Positions 8,736-17,804 of a stretch of DNA of 40,682 bases are shown here, piece after piece. Under the pieces are notes generated by a model. That model saw only the letters and a program-made list of their open reading frames with translations. It was not told the DNA's origin and ran no database searches. Position 1 is the stretch's first letter. The number at the start of each line of letters is the position of its first letter. The position numbers and the translations under genes are program-made. Source of the DNA: Leuconostoc inhae (GTDB lineage Bacteria > Bacillota > Bacilli > Lactobacillales > Lactobacillaceae); NCBI RefSeq assembly GCF_019656015.1, contig NZ_BPKW01000014.1, positions 1 to 40,682 on the forward strand, written 5' to 3'.

Positions 8736-9183
8736 TGCTATTCCTCCTTGTTCATTCGCAATTAGCAACAAGTGGATAGCTATTATCTTTTTATATGACA
8801 ATAGCTATTCATCTTCTATTCTATTTTAGAACAATTCTAAACAATAATCAAATATTTTATAGTCACCTAAGTTAAATACAGTAAAAATCGATATCTTTTA
8901 GTTTTTTTGATATGAAAAAAAGCACAACTTCAGGGAAGAGTTGTGCTTTTCAACTGTAAGTACAGAACACAAAATCAAGGGAGATTTTGTAACAAACTTA
9001 TTATAAGTTAAAACTATCGTGTGATATTATCAGATTTTCTTAAAAAATGACGATTACATGATACTCACTGATTAACTGCCATTAAAAAAATTTATTTCAG
9101 GACATAACAGTCAGTTTATCTATCATGTTAACTTAATATATTGCGACAATATTAATTTTACATTTTCAGCATCGTGAATCGGA
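8736..9183. other. Gene-poor gap with possible frameshifted ugpQ tail
   Basis: There is no complete gene here. It holds the NADH-oxidase promoter region, the terminator at 8918-8950 and about 230 bases downstream of ugpQ. Just after the ugpQ stop, the next frame stays open (YDPIHDAENVKLILSQYIKL, stop near 9135) and would join ugpQ if an A6 tract were one base shorter. The rest shows nothing I can support. Confidence 0.4.
8918..8950 (-). terminator. Terminator of the ugp operon
   Basis: Minus-strand AAAAGCACAACTC, six-base loop, then AGTTGTGCTTTTTTT. The T-run is long only in the minus direction. It is the first terminator met after ugpQ, 234 bases past its stop. Confidence 0.85.
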
Positions 9184-9912
9184 TCATATTTTTTGACTTA
9201 AATCACCATCCCGCAAATTTTTCGCCTTCTCAAAATCATCTGTAAATAAACCACCTAAATGCTGTTGAAATGCCATATTCATGTCACTTTCAGAATTAAC
9301 CGTCCAAATACGTTGAAAAACAGGCGCTTCTGACCTAACTGTGCGATCTAAATGCAAGGCTTTTAAATGATTATCCGTCATAAATTGCTGTGGTTTATTA
9401 ATCTTATTACTGCTTAAAAATGCCAAATTTTGAGTATGATCTAGTTGATATAAACGTTGTAATGTGAATATATTAAACGATGACAATACAACTCGCCGAC
9501 TTAAATCGTATTTTTTAAGCAAATTTAATACGATTTTTTCGATGCCAGGATATGATAAATAATCTGTTTTTAACTCAACATTTAAAAAAATATTAGTATG
9601 GTTAAAAATTTCAAAAACTTCTTCTAACGTTGGGATACTCTCATGTTGACTGACAAGTTGCTGATGTCTGTTACTATCATTAATCAGCTGAACCTTCTTT
9701 AAATCTCTGATATTAAAGTTTTTAATATAGCCTGTGCTGTTCGTTGTGCGATCTAATTGTTCATCGTGCATGATCACAGGTACATTGTCCTGAGTTAAAT
9801 GGACATCAAACTCAACAGCTTCGCCATTTTGAGCTAAATATTCAAATCCGGTCCTTGAATTTTCGACAAATTTTACAGGAATACCTCGGTGTCCAAAAAT
9901 GGTTGTCTTCAT
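9184..9912 (-). CDS. ugpQ: Glycerophosphodiester phosphodiesterase
   Basis: A 242-residue cytoplasmic TIM-barrel GDPD that hydrolyses glycerophosphodiesters to sn-glycerol-3-phosphate and an alcohol. The N-terminus has GHRG and ENS, the metal ligands E-x-D lie in VEFDVHLTQD, and the second catalytic His is in VIMHDEQLDRTT. C-terminal NVELK and TDD motifs are present. It is the last gene of the ugp operon, 6 bases after ugpB, so imported diesters would be split inside the cell. The stop follows an A6 tract; the alternative frame stays open for about 21 codons, so a slippage or frameshift at the C-terminus is possible. Confidence 0.93.
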   Translation of the reverse strand: MKTTIFGHRGIPVKFVENSRTGFEYLAQNGEAVEFDVHLTQDNVPVIMHDEQLDRTTNSTGYIKNFNIRDLKKVQLINDSNRHQQLVSQHESIPTLEEVFEIFNHTNIFLNVELKTDYLSYPGIEKIVLNLLKKYDLSRRVVLSSFNIFTLQRLYQLDHTQNLAFLSSNKINKPQQFMTDNHLKALHLDRTVRSEAPVFQRIWTVNSESDMNMAFQQHLGGLFTDDFEKAKNLRDGDLSQKI

Positions 9913-9918
9913 TTTACG

Positions 9919-11247
9919 TTATTCCCCAGATTGTTCATTAGCATCTTTAATATCAGCCGTTGTTTGCTTGACGGCTTTACTTAGTTCAGAATCGACATCT
10001 TTACCGTTGATAACATTTTCCATTGCATTTTGCGTGTTCACACGTTCCTTAGGCATAGATGTAATCAAGGCACCAGCACTAGCAGCATTAATTTTTGTGG
10101 CCTTCAATTGCTCAACTGGTGCTGCCAGAATAGGTGTGTTTTTGAAAGCATCTTTCAAAATTTTAGTATCATAAGATTTGTTATTAATCGCAAAGTAACC
10201 CGTGTCGATGGACCATTGTGCTTGTTCTTTAGCTGATGTCGCAAATTTTAGAAAATCAAATGATCCCTTCTGTGCTTTAGTAGACTTACCCTTAGAAAGC
10301 CAAATGCTAGCACCGCCAATGACAACGCCGTTAGCTTTAACGTTTTTAGGACGAGGCAAGTAAGTCACGCCAACATTAAATTTAGCATCTTTTTTAATGT
10401 TACCTAATGACGCTGATGAATTCATAAACATGTCAATTTGATTAGATGTAAAGGCCGACAATTCTGTGTCTCCCGCATTAGCACCCGTCCCATAATCAAC
10501 CAGTGTCCCGGCGTCAGCATTTGTTTTAATCCAATTTAAGATATTCTTACCAGCTTTATTATCAAAAATTGCTTTAGTCGCTGTTTTTTTACGACCATTG
10601 CCATGATTCACCAAAGTCTGATTTTGATTGGCTAGTAACTCTTCAAAAGTCCAACCATAAGGCAGAATCGACAACTTTGCACGACCACTCTTTTCCTTTA
10701 GTTTTTTGGCAGCATCGGTTACCTGTTCGTATGTGGGACTTGTAGGTAAGTCAGCAATGCCAGCATCTTTAAAGGCGTCTTTATTATAATATAGGACTGG
10801 TGCACTCGAGTTGAAAGGCATAGAATATAATTTACCATTAATTGTATAGTAGTTTAAAATATTTTTACGCAAATTTTTTGTACTGAAGTTATATTTTTTT
10901 ATGAGCGTTTGCATCGGCTCAATCATGCCTGATGTTGATAATTGTTTTGTCGAAATTTCGTTTGATTGAAATAAATCAGGCGCTTTACTCGTGCCACCTA
11001 CTGAAAGAAATTTTGGTAATGCTTCAACATATTGCCCCTGAAACTCAGGTATCACTTTATATTTCGTTTGTGAGGCATTATAATCATTAACAACACGATC
11101 AATAGCCTGTGCGTTCTGGCCTGTCATCGAATGCCAAAACACAATATTTTGACGTTTAGTATCAGCAGCATGAACTTGCGTTAGTGGCAACACTGCTCCC
11201 AAACCAATTGTTGCCAGTGCCACATACTTCGTTGTATTTCTAAACAT
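9919..11247 (-). CDS. ugpB: Glycerol-3-phosphate ABC transporter substrate-binding protein
   Basis: A 442-residue extracytoplasmic solute-binding protein of family 1 (UgpB/MalE fold). It has a signal peptide of about 27 residues ending QVHA-ADT, then NIVFWHSMTG, typical of UgpB N-termini. Unusually for a Gram-positive binding protein there is no lipobox Cys, so it would be released unless retained otherwise. Immediate neighbours are both permease genes, the ATPase and the diesterase, which fixes the substrate class as G3P or its diesters. The order C-A-E-B-Q matches gut and food lactobacilli rather than the E. coli B-A-E-C-Q order. Confidence 0.92.
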   Translation of the reverse strand: MFRNTTKYVALATIGLGAVLPLTQVHAADTKRQNIVFWHSMTGQNAQAIDRVVNDYNASQTKYKVIPEFQGQYVEALPKFLSVGGTSKAPDLFQSNEISTKQLSTSGMIEPMQTLIKKYNFSTKNLRKNILNYYTINGKLYSMPFNSSAPVLYYNKDAFKDAGIADLPTSPTYEQVTDAAKKLKEKSGRAKLSILPYGWTFEELLANQNQTLVNHGNGRKKTATKAIFDNKAGKNILNWIKTNADAGTLVDYGTGANAGDTELSAFTSNQIDMFMNSSASLGNIKKDAKFNVGVTYLPRPKNVKANGVVIGGASIWLSKGKSTKAQKGSFDFLKFATSAKEQAQWSIDTGYFAINNKSYDTKILKDAFKNTPILAAPVEQLKATKINAASAGALITSMPKERVNTQNAMENVINGKDVDSELSKAVKQTTADIKDANEQSGE

Positions 11248-11280
11248 GTGATATTCTCCCGTTTGTATAATGTGTCATCA

Positions 11281-12099
11281 TTATTTAATAACACCGTTTG
11301 TTAGGCCATTTTTAAAGTATTTTTGACCCAAGAAAATGATCAATAGTGTTGGTATAACTGAAACTATCGTAGCGGCCATAATGAGGCCCCAATTGCTTGC
11401 AGTGTCTTGCGAACGTAATTGTCGCAAACCAATTTGTACGGTTCTAACATTGTCATTCGTTGTTGCAATGAGTGGCCATAAATACATATTCCAGTTCGTT
11501 AAAAAGCTGTATAAAGCAAAGGTAATAATATTTACTTTGGTATAAGGCATAACAACACGCGTCGCAAACTGCCAGTGATTTAATCCCTCAATGTCACTTA
11601 GATGTTTGAGTTCAATCGGCACTTGTTCAAAACTGGTCTTCATCATGAACGTACCAAATGCCGAAGCCAAAAATGGCAAGCCGATTGAGGCATAAGTATT
11701 TAGTAAATTTAGGTCACGAATAGTCGCGAAATTAGGAATTATTTGTGCTTCAAATGGCAACATCATGGTGCTTAAAAATAAAATGAATAGCGTCTTTTTA
11801 AATCTGAAATTCAAAAATACAAACGCATAAGCAGCCATAATCGACAGTGCTATTTGGCCAACCATCACCATACCGGATACAATCAGACTGTGTAGCAAAA
11901 AACTAGCCATTGGCGTGTTAGTGAATACCTTGATATAATTACCAAATTCTAAGTGCCGTGGTAAAAGATTACCTTGCGCAATTGACTGACTGGATGACAA
12001 GCTCAACGATATACCTAAAAATAACGGTAATAACAATAGTATTGCGACTATCAACAATAATACAAAACGGCAATTTTTTTGAAGACGACTATTTTGCAT
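11281..12099 (-). CDS. ugpE: Glycerol-3-phosphate ABC transporter permease
   Basis: A 272-residue MalG/UgpE-type inner permease with six predicted membrane helices. The EAA cytoplasmic loop is visible as ELKHLSDIEGLNHWQFATRVVMP, where the family norm is EAAxxDGAxxxxxFxxixlP. It overlaps ugpA by 11 bases, indicating translational coupling. It pairs with UgpA to form the channel. Confidence 0.92.
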   Translation of the reverse strand: MQNSRLQKNCRFVLLLIVAILLLLPLFLGISLSLSSSQSIAQGNLLPRHLEFGNYIKVFTNTPMASFLLHSLIVSGMVMVGQIALSIMAAYAFVFLNFRFKKTLFILFLSTMMLPFEAQIIPNFATIRDLNLLNTYASIGLPFLASAFGTFMMKTSFEQVPIELKHLSDIEGLNHWQFATRVVMPYTKVNIITFALYSFLTNWNMYLWPLIATTNDNVRTVQIGLRQLRSQDTASNWGLIMAATIVSVIPTLLIIFLGQKYFKNGLTNGVIK

Positions 12100-12979
12100 T
12101 GCGACCTTCTCTCTTGTTTTTCACATAAAATTGAATCATCGTGAACAACATGATAATTAGCGTTAAAATAACCGATTGCGCACTCGCACGACCAACACTG
12201 TGATTAACAAACGCATCTTGATAAATGGCATACACAAGTAGATTAGTATGATAATCCGGTCCACCTGAAGTTAAGATATCAACCTGCCCAAACGTCTGAA
12301 AAGCATTAATCAAAGTCACAACAGTGACGAAAAAAATAGTGGGCCGCGTGGCAGGCAGCGTTATTTTTCGTAATCTTAACCACCAAGAGGCACCATCTAA
12401 ATCAGCAACTTGGTATAAATCTTGTGGAATTGCTTGAATGGCGCCTAGCAAGACTAAAAATGCAAAACCAAGATTCATCCAGACTGTTGTGCCAATGATT
12501 GCGACTAGTGACCAAGTCGGATCAGATAACCAATTAATTTGCGGCAAATGCAATATTGTCAGTATTTTACTAAATAAACCAATTTGAGGATTAAACATGA
12601 ATAGCCATAAAATGGAGGCCACCGTAACTGATACGCCCATCGTGGATGAAAACATGGTTCTAAAAATTGCGATCCCCTTCATTTTTTGACTAGCCGTAAT
12701 AGCCATGATATAAGAAATAAATAAGGTCAGCACTGTAGAAAACAAAACAAAAATCAACGTAATTGTAAATGAGGTGATGAAGCTATCTGATCGTATCAAA
12801 TTGGCAAAATTTTTTAAGCCAATAAATTTAATCGGGTTTCCGACAAGATCAGTTAACTGTGTACTGAGGTAAAATGTTTTAATCATCGGATAAAAAACAA
12901 AAATACCTAGAATAATAAGCGATGGTAACAGTAATAAAAGTGCTAATAAATTTTGATGCGCTGTTTGCGTTTTTGTCAT
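12089..12979 (-). CDS. ugpA: Glycerol-3-phosphate ABC transporter permease
   Basis: A 296-residue MalF/UgpA-type permease with six predicted helices; the EAA loop reads LYQVADLDGASWWLRLRKITLP. The ATG at 12979 is chosen; a TTG at 12988 is in frame and overlaps the ugpC stop. The gene sits directly after ugpC and overlaps ugpE. Confidence 0.92.
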   Translation of the reverse strand: MTKTQTAHQNLLALLLLLPSLIILGIFVFYPMIKTFYLSTQLTDLVGNPIKFIGLKNFANLIRSDSFITSFTITLIFVLFSTVLTLFISYIMAITASQKMKGIAIFRTMFSSTMGVSVTVASILWLFMFNPQIGLFSKILTILHLPQINWLSDPTWSLVAIIGTTVWMNLGFAFLVLLGAIQAIPQDLYQVADLDGASWWLRLRKITLPATRPTIFFVTVVTLINAFQTFGQVDILTSGGPDYHTNLLVYAIYQDAFVNHSVGRASAQSVILTLIIMLFTMIQFYVKNKREGRNAK

Positions 12980-12984
12980 ATTCT

Positions 12985-14076
12985 TCAAGCCAATTGCCCG
13001 CTAACAGCTACTAGTTCAGACTGTCCCACTTTGATTAATTGGCCATCTTGTGTGAATAATAATACTTTATCCAATAAAATATCAAAATTAACCGCATCGC
13101 CAACCACCAAATGAATTTGCTCATTCACTTTCACTCTAAAGGTCGCATCTAGACCAAGGTTAATTTCTAGGTTTGTCCCATCACCTAAAGGTTCAATATG
13201 AACAATCGTTCCTGACATTTTCCCAGATCGTGTCATCACAATATTTTCTGGTCGCACACCGAGTTTAAATGTGCCATTAATGTGTTCCCAATTAAATGGC
13301 ATCGCTATGCCATTTTTCATTTTCAGAATATCATTTTCAATATTGACATCAATGAGATTAATTGCTGGCGAACCAAAGAAATCAGCGACAAATGTATTGG
13401 TGGGTACATTGTAAAGCTCAAGTGGTGACCCTATTTGCTCGATTTTTCCTTTATTGAGTAGCATGACCTGGTCACCCATTGTCATTACTTCAGTTTGATC
13501 GTGTGTGACATAAATCACTGTAATGCCAAGTTGTTGTTGTAATAGTCGGATTTCTTTACGCATTTCTGCACGTAATTTGGCATCCAAATTAGATAACGGT
13601 TCGTCCATCAGTATGATTTTGGCATCCGATACAAGTGCCCGGGCTAAGGATACACGCTGCCTTTGACCACCTGATAAGTTCCCTGGTTTTTTATTTTTGT
13701 AGCCTTCTAAATGCACTAAGTCTAGTACTTCTTGCAGCTTTTTTTGTCTCAAGGCTTTAGCTGTGTGTCGTGCTGTTAAGCCAAATATTATATTTTCAGA
13801 TACTGTTAGATTAGGCATTAATGCATAATTTTGAAAAACCATTGATAAGTTTCTATCTTTTGGCGGTAGTCTCGTGACATCTTTCCCATTAATCGTGATC
13901 GTCCCCTCATCTATCGGAATAAATCCTGCAATCGCATTTAAAATCGTGCTTTTACCTGACCCAGATGCACCCACTAATATATAAAATTGCCCATCTGCAA
14001 TTGTCGTATTAATATCTGTTAGTACCTCTTCTCCATTTTCATACGTCTTTTTCAAATGTTGCAATTCAATTGACAT
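12985..14076 (-). CDS. ugpC: Glycerol-3-phosphate ABC transporter ATPase
   Basis: A 363-residue MalK/UgpC-type ATPase. Walker A is GASGSGKST (about residues 37-45), signature LSGGQRQR, Walker B ILMDEPLSNLD, H-loop YVTHD, then a C-terminal TOBE/OB domain with LGVRPENI. First gene of the ugp operon. The TOBE domain in E. coli homologues is a regulatory contact point; whether that applies here is unknown. Confidence 0.93.
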   Translation of the reverse strand: MSIELQHLKKTYENGEEVLTDINTTIADGQFYILVGASGSGKSTILNAIAGFIPIDEGTITINGKDVTRLPPKDRNLSMVFQNYALMPNLTVSENIIFGLTARHTAKALRQKKLQEVLDLVHLEGYKNKKPGNLSGGQRQRVSLARALVSDAKIILMDEPLSNLDAKLRAEMRKEIRLLQQQLGITVIYVTHDQTEVMTMGDQVMLLNKGKIEQIGSPLELYNVPTNTFVADFFGSPAINLIDVNIENDILKMKNGIAMPFNWEHINGTFKLGVRPENIVMTRSGKMSGTIVHIEPLGDGTNLEINLGLDATFRVKVNEQIHLVVGDAVNFDILLDKVLLFTQDGQLIKVGQSELVAVSGQLA

Positions 14077-14134
14077 ATTTGCTAGCCTCTTTCGTTCTGC
14101 ATCGATGACACTATATTTGTTAACACGTCAACTA

Positions 14135-14173
14135 TAACAAGTGTTTGTAAATGCTTAGCTTGAAATTTGTAAA
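14135..14173 (-). promoter_or_regulatory. Pho-box-like direct repeats upstream of ugpC
   Basis: On the minus strand, TTTACA occurs at 14168-14173 and 14146-14151 (22 bp apart, two helical turns), with a related TTGTTA 11 bp further on (14135-14140). PhoP sites in Gram-positives are direct TT(A/T)ACA-like hexamers on an 11-bp period, and ugp genes are commonly phosphate-starvation controlled. One expected hexamer in the series is poor, so this is a suggestion only. Confidence 0.35.
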
Positions 14174-14261
14174 TGTTTTTGAAGCGTATTAAACGATTGC
14201 ATCGTGTTTCGTAGTCTACACCCTACTGACTTCACAAAAAAACATACCTGACTCATAACGC

Positions 14262-14294
14262 AAACAAAAAACAGGCTGAAAATTTCAGCCTGTT
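14262..14294 (-). terminator. Terminator of the DUF915 hydrolase gene
   Basis: AACAGGCTGAAA pairs with TTTCAGCCTGTT, followed in the minus direction by a T-rich tract. It lies 14 bases past the stop at 14308. Confidence 0.9.
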
Positions 14295-14307
14295 CTTATG
14301 TTGTTAA

Positions 14308-15168
14308 TTATTCAAAAAGAAAACGATTCAATGCGCGATCTACGACCTTGTTTTCATGTAACTTGCTATGTTGCGCACCTTTTCCAGTGATTTTTAACTC
14401 TTTATAAGACTTCGTACGACCAGAAATCAGATAACGCAATGATTGTGACGACGCATTACTGACTGAACCGTCAGAATGGCTACCATCGTTTTTATCACCA
14501 AATATATTTAGAACACTGACTTGGTTTTTAGGATAACTTGTCCTTAGTTTCAGTAATTCCTGATAAGTAGCATTCATTTTTTGTGGTTTGCCTTGGCTAT
14601 CCAACACCATTTGATTCGCTTTATCATCCATTCTTAAAATACCATTGAAATGCCCTGCAATATTAACTTGCTTTGCTAGTTTAGGTAATTTATCATTACT
14701 TGAATGATCTAATACATAAAAGACAATCGACATATTGCCCATGGAATGACCAACCGCATTAAATTCCTTAATCTCATACTGCTTTTGTAGCGCAACAATG
14801 ACATTTTTCATCCATTGCCCATCTTGATGATAATTCGTATTTCTATTGTTTTCATAATTCACTTCAACTAAAGGATTTTTTGCTTTTTTATCAATCACAC
14901 CACTGAGTGTCACCGTGCCGTTTTTAGAGACATTGGCTCTAATAACGGTATTTGAATCGCCCTTTTCCACCAAATAATGGGTCATCTGTTGCTCAGCTTT
15001 GTAACTACTACCATATCCGTGAAAAAAGAGGGTCGGTGTAATGGTGCTTTTTGTTGCATCCCCAACAGTTTTAGTTACCCCTTTGCTAGTGCTAGCATGA
15101 ACATACCCTATTAAACATATGAGCAACACAAGTGCAACTGGTATTAAAATTTTCTTATATTTTGTCAT
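14308..15168 (-). CDS. Secreted alpha/beta hydrolase, DUF915 type
   Basis: A 286-residue protein exported by an N-terminal signal-anchor (KKILIPVALVLLICLIGYVHA). The nucleophile elbow is GHSMG, with the oxyanion region FFHGYGSS. Candidate acid and base are Asp in FGDKNDGSHSDG and His in QHSKLHEN, as in the DUF915 lipase-like family of lactobacilli. GGGGAG precedes tandem ATGs at 15171 and 15168; the second has better spacing. It probably acts on esters outside the membrane; the natural substrate is unknown. Confidence 0.87.
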   Translation of the reverse strand: MTKYKKILIPVALVLLICLIGYVHASTSKGVTKTVGDATKSTITPTLFFHGYGSSYKAEQQMTHYLVEKGDSNTVIRANVSKNGTVTLSGVIDKKAKNPLVEVNYENNRNTNYHQDGQWMKNVIVALQKQYEIKEFNAVGHSMGNMSIVFYVLDHSSNDKLPKLAKQVNIAGHFNGILRMDDKANQMVLDSQGKPQKMNATYQELLKLRTSYPKNQVSVLNIFGDKNDGSHSDGSVSNASSQSLRYLISGRTKSYKELKITGKGAQHSKLHENKVVDRALNRFLFE

Positions 15169-15269
15169 CATTTTCTCCCCTGTGATTACTTGTAACATCT
15201 TAGAATTCTTAAGTTACCAGTAACAATTTCAACTACTTAATTAATAGCCTGCTAAAAGCTTACCACAAA

Positions 15270-15304
15270 AAAACAATTTAGAATAATAGCCTCTAAATTG
15301 TTTT
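15270..15304 (-). terminator. Terminator after the DJ-1/small-protein unit
   Basis: AAAACAATTTAGA at 15270-15282 pairs with 15292-15304. In the minus direction it is followed by seven T. It begins within the stop codon of the 35-residue ORF, so that ORF is transcribed right up to it. Confidence 0.85.
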
Positions 15305-15410
15305 ACTTTTCTTTCCCTAAGGGCGATAATTTAGCCATAATTCCTGCACATGTGCGAATGATGCCAGCAATCATAATGATTATAAACATTGTATAAATAG
15401 CCAGCTGCAT
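15303..15410 (-). CDS. Small membrane peptide, 35 residues
   Basis: ATG at 15410 to TAA at 15303. The product has one membrane helix (LAIYTMFIIIMIAGII) followed by a short cationic tail ending SPLGKEK. It begins 15 bases after the DJ-1 stop and ends in the terminator stem, so it fills the space exactly, which is the best argument that it is real. No strong RBS is visible. Function unknown. Confidence 0.45.
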   Translation of the reverse strand: MQLAIYTMFIIIMIAGIIRTCAGIMAKLSPLGKEK

Positions 15411-15425
15411 ACTTGATTCTAAAAT

Positions 15426-16016
15426 TCAATTAAATGGATTCCCATACTTAGCACAATATTGATAAAAACCTATTTTATATAAATCAATATTTTTATCTAT
15501 TTGTGCACTATTCTTAAAACAAATCATTTTTAATACTGCTTGGGTGAATTCTAATGATGCAGTCCCGTTCGCCGTTACTAAATTTTGATCTCTTACTACT
15601 TGTTTTTCAATAAAATCATTTTTATTTTGATATTGGTCAAAATTTTGCCATAGATATTGCGCATTACCAGTGTGTTTAAAATGTGTCAGTAAACCATTTT
15701 TAGCTAGGTAATCGACCGCTCCACATATTGCACCTACCGGTTTATTATTCGCTAATCTTTCAGCAATTAATTGCCTTAAGCTGTTATTTTCGAGAGACCA
15801 AGAATTACCACCAATTAATATCAAAAGATCACCGTTAATAGGTATTTGTTCTAATTGATAATCAACTAATGTTTTGAAACCACCAATCGAAACAACTTCT
15901 TTTTTAACGGAGGCAGTTTTGACGTCCCAATCTGATTCTGCGTTCAACATACTTGAAAGATGCGCACCTTCCCAATCCGCATAGTCATCTAACATTTAAA
16001 AAATTGCTTGTTTCAT
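15426..16016 (-). pseudogene. DJ-1/PfpI-family protein with an in-frame stop at codon 7
   Basis: Type-1 glutamine-amidotransferase-like DJ-1/PfpI protein; nucleophile Cys in GAICGA, with GGNSW upstream. The expected N-terminus (MKQAIF) is present at 16016-15999 with AGGGG upstream, but codon 7 is TAA, followed directly in frame by ATG (15995) and MLDDYADWEG. A single-base change (TTA to TAA) would explain it. Either the gene is inactive or translation restarts at 15995, giving a 189-residue protein without its first beta strand. Substrate unknown; relatives are stress-linked amidases or chaperones. Confidence 0.7.
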
Positions 16017-16205
16017 AAAAAACGCCCCTATTAAAAAGTTATTAGTTTGCAGTGGCTCTCAAAAATTAAACATTTGGTGTCACTACAATTTACTTACACC
16101 ATTTAGTATAGTCTAAATGGGAACTTAGAACAAACGTTCGCGAAATTTATGTAAACTTAGCATATCCGATTAATTTGTGAGAAAACAGCTTTCTACAAAC
16201 ACTAC

Positions 16206-17573
16206 TTATTGACTGACGTTTTTAATTTGCAATGAAAAAATGATACCTAACATTGAAAACCCTGCCGCACATAGCATAGCTGCCCGAAAACCATTTGTAA
16301 ATAGACCCACATTAACAATGCTCCCAAACTTATAAAACACTATAACAGCAAGGGTAGTTCCGACAGCACCGCCTAATAGGCGAAATACATTATACACGCC
16401 TGATGCTTTACCAATGGCTATTGGATCAACTGCCCCTAACACTGCTTTTTGTAGTGCTGGTCCAGCCATAGAAAGTCCCACACCAGCAAGTGCCAATGGG
16501 ATAACCATCACAGCGTATGAACTACTAGCTGTAACAAAAAAATTAATAAATAAATAGCCGACCCCTTGAAAAATCAATCCCATAGTTGCAATAGACTTCT
16601 CTCCAAATTTATCAACTGCTTTGCCTGCAAAAGGTGCGACAATGACTAAGGTGCCTGTCCACGGTAGAATTTCTAATCCAGCATGCAATGAATCTACCTT
16701 ACCAACTACTTGTAAAAATTGCGGTAGAAAAAAGACGACGCCATACATTGCTGCATATAACAAAAACGTAGCAACATTACCACCAGTAAAGGTCATTGAT
16801 TTAAAATATTGCAAAGGAATCATAGGATTAGTTTCGATTTTTTGTCGCAAAACAAACCAGACACCCAATAATAGACTAACGCCACCAAGAATAATTGTCG
16901 TAACTGCTAAACTTGCCGAGGTCATCTCTGAAAGTGCCCAGAGAATACCTGCTGATGACAATATAATTAAAATGGCATCTAAAGGATTAATTCTTTCACT
17001 GTTTCCAGTACTCTCCGGTAACAGTTTATGTGACAAGTAAATAGCAATAACACCAACTGGTACATTAATCCAGAAAATCCATTGCCAGGCCAGTGTAGCA
17101 ACAATCAGTCCACCCAACGACGGACCAACAATGAGCGCCAATCCACCAATACCACTCCAAATTCCTAATGCTTTCCCTCTTTTGGATGCCGGTATAGCAT
17201 TTGTTAAAATTGCCATTGACATGGGTGTCATGACCGATGCACCAACTCCTTCAACGATACGCGAGATAATAAGCATAGTAATGTTATTAGACAGTGCACA
17301 GAAAATTGATCCTACGGTAAAAATAAACATACCAATATTATAAATGTGTCTTCGCCCTATACGTTCGCCTAAAGAGACGCCAACCAAAAGTACCGCTGCA
17401 ATTGTAATGTTATAAGCATTTAAAGCCCATTGTAGTTGGCTTACCGAGATGTGGAAATCTGTTCGAATGGCAGTTGACGCAGTTGTTATAATCATTGAAT
17501 CCATCATGGACATAAAAAAGCCTACCGATGTTAAGATTAATATCCATTTCGAGTTAAATTGTTTATTTTCCAT
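16206..17573 (-). CDS. DHA2-family multidrug efflux transporter (MFS, 14 TM)
   Basis: A 455-residue EmrB/QacA-type drug:H+ antiporter. The start at 17573 follows GGGAG; the 16 codons further upstream have no RBS. About 14 predicted helices; motif A LGERIGRRHIYNIG lies between TM2 and TM3, and motif C in TM5 reads GIGGLALIVGPSLGG. The upstream region holds repeated TTGAACA half-sites, and an ArsR gene lies upstream on the same strand, so efflux is probably derepressed by an inducer. Confidence 0.9.
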   Translation of the reverse strand: MENKQFNSKWILILTSVGFFMSMMDSMIITTASTAIRTDFHISVSQLQWALNAYNITIAAVLLVGVSLGERIGRRHIYNIGMFIFTVGSIFCALSNNITMLIISRIVEGVGASVMTPMSMAILTNAIPASKRGKALGIWSGIGGLALIVGPSLGGLIVATLAWQWIFWINVPVGVIAIYLSHKLLPESTGNSERINPLDAILIILSSAGILWALSEMTSASLAVTTIILGGVSLLLGVWFVLRQKIETNPMIPLQYFKSMTFTGGNVATFLLYAAMYGVVFFLPQFLQVVGKVDSLHAGLEILPWTGTLVIVAPFAGKAVDKFGEKSIATMGLIFQGVGYLFINFFVTASSSYAVMVIPLALAGVGLSMAGPALQKAVLGAVDPIAIGKASGVYNVFRLLGGAVGTTLAVIVFYKFGSIVNVGLFTNGFRAAMLCAAGFSMLGIIFSLQIKNVSQ

Positions 17574-17614
17574 TTTTTCTCCCTTAACACTTGTTTTTCG
17601 ATTATAGAATATTT

Positions 17615-17653
17615 TGTTCAAACTTTGTTGAACAGTTCAATATATTTTGAACA
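17615..17653 (-). promoter_or_regulatory. Operator array before the efflux gene (TTGAACA half-sites)
   Basis: Four half-sites: TGTTCAA (17615-17621), TTGAACA (17628-17634), GTTCAA (17635-17640, forming the palindrome TTGAACAGTTCAA with the previous one) and TTGAACA (17647-17653). A TATAAT (17601-17606, minus strand) lies just downstream. The neighbouring ArsR protein is the natural candidate to bind here. Confidence 0.6.
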
Positions 17654-17720
17654 ATTTAATACTAGCATACTAAAAAAAATATAACAAGGCACGTACCAAT
17701 CAAAGTATTAAAAAAAAGAA

Positions 17721-17764
17721 GCATAATAAAAAATGATGTGTTATCACATCATTTTTTATTATGC
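17721..17764. terminator. Intrinsic terminator, bidirectional
   Basis: GCATAATAAAAAATGATGTG pairs perfectly over 20 bp with 17745-17764 around the loop TTAT. It ends the arsR transcript and insulates the efflux gene promoter. Confidence 0.9.
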
Positions 17765-17804
17765 ATAGATGATATTAATGATTTTTTTTTAATAATACTG
17801 TTAT

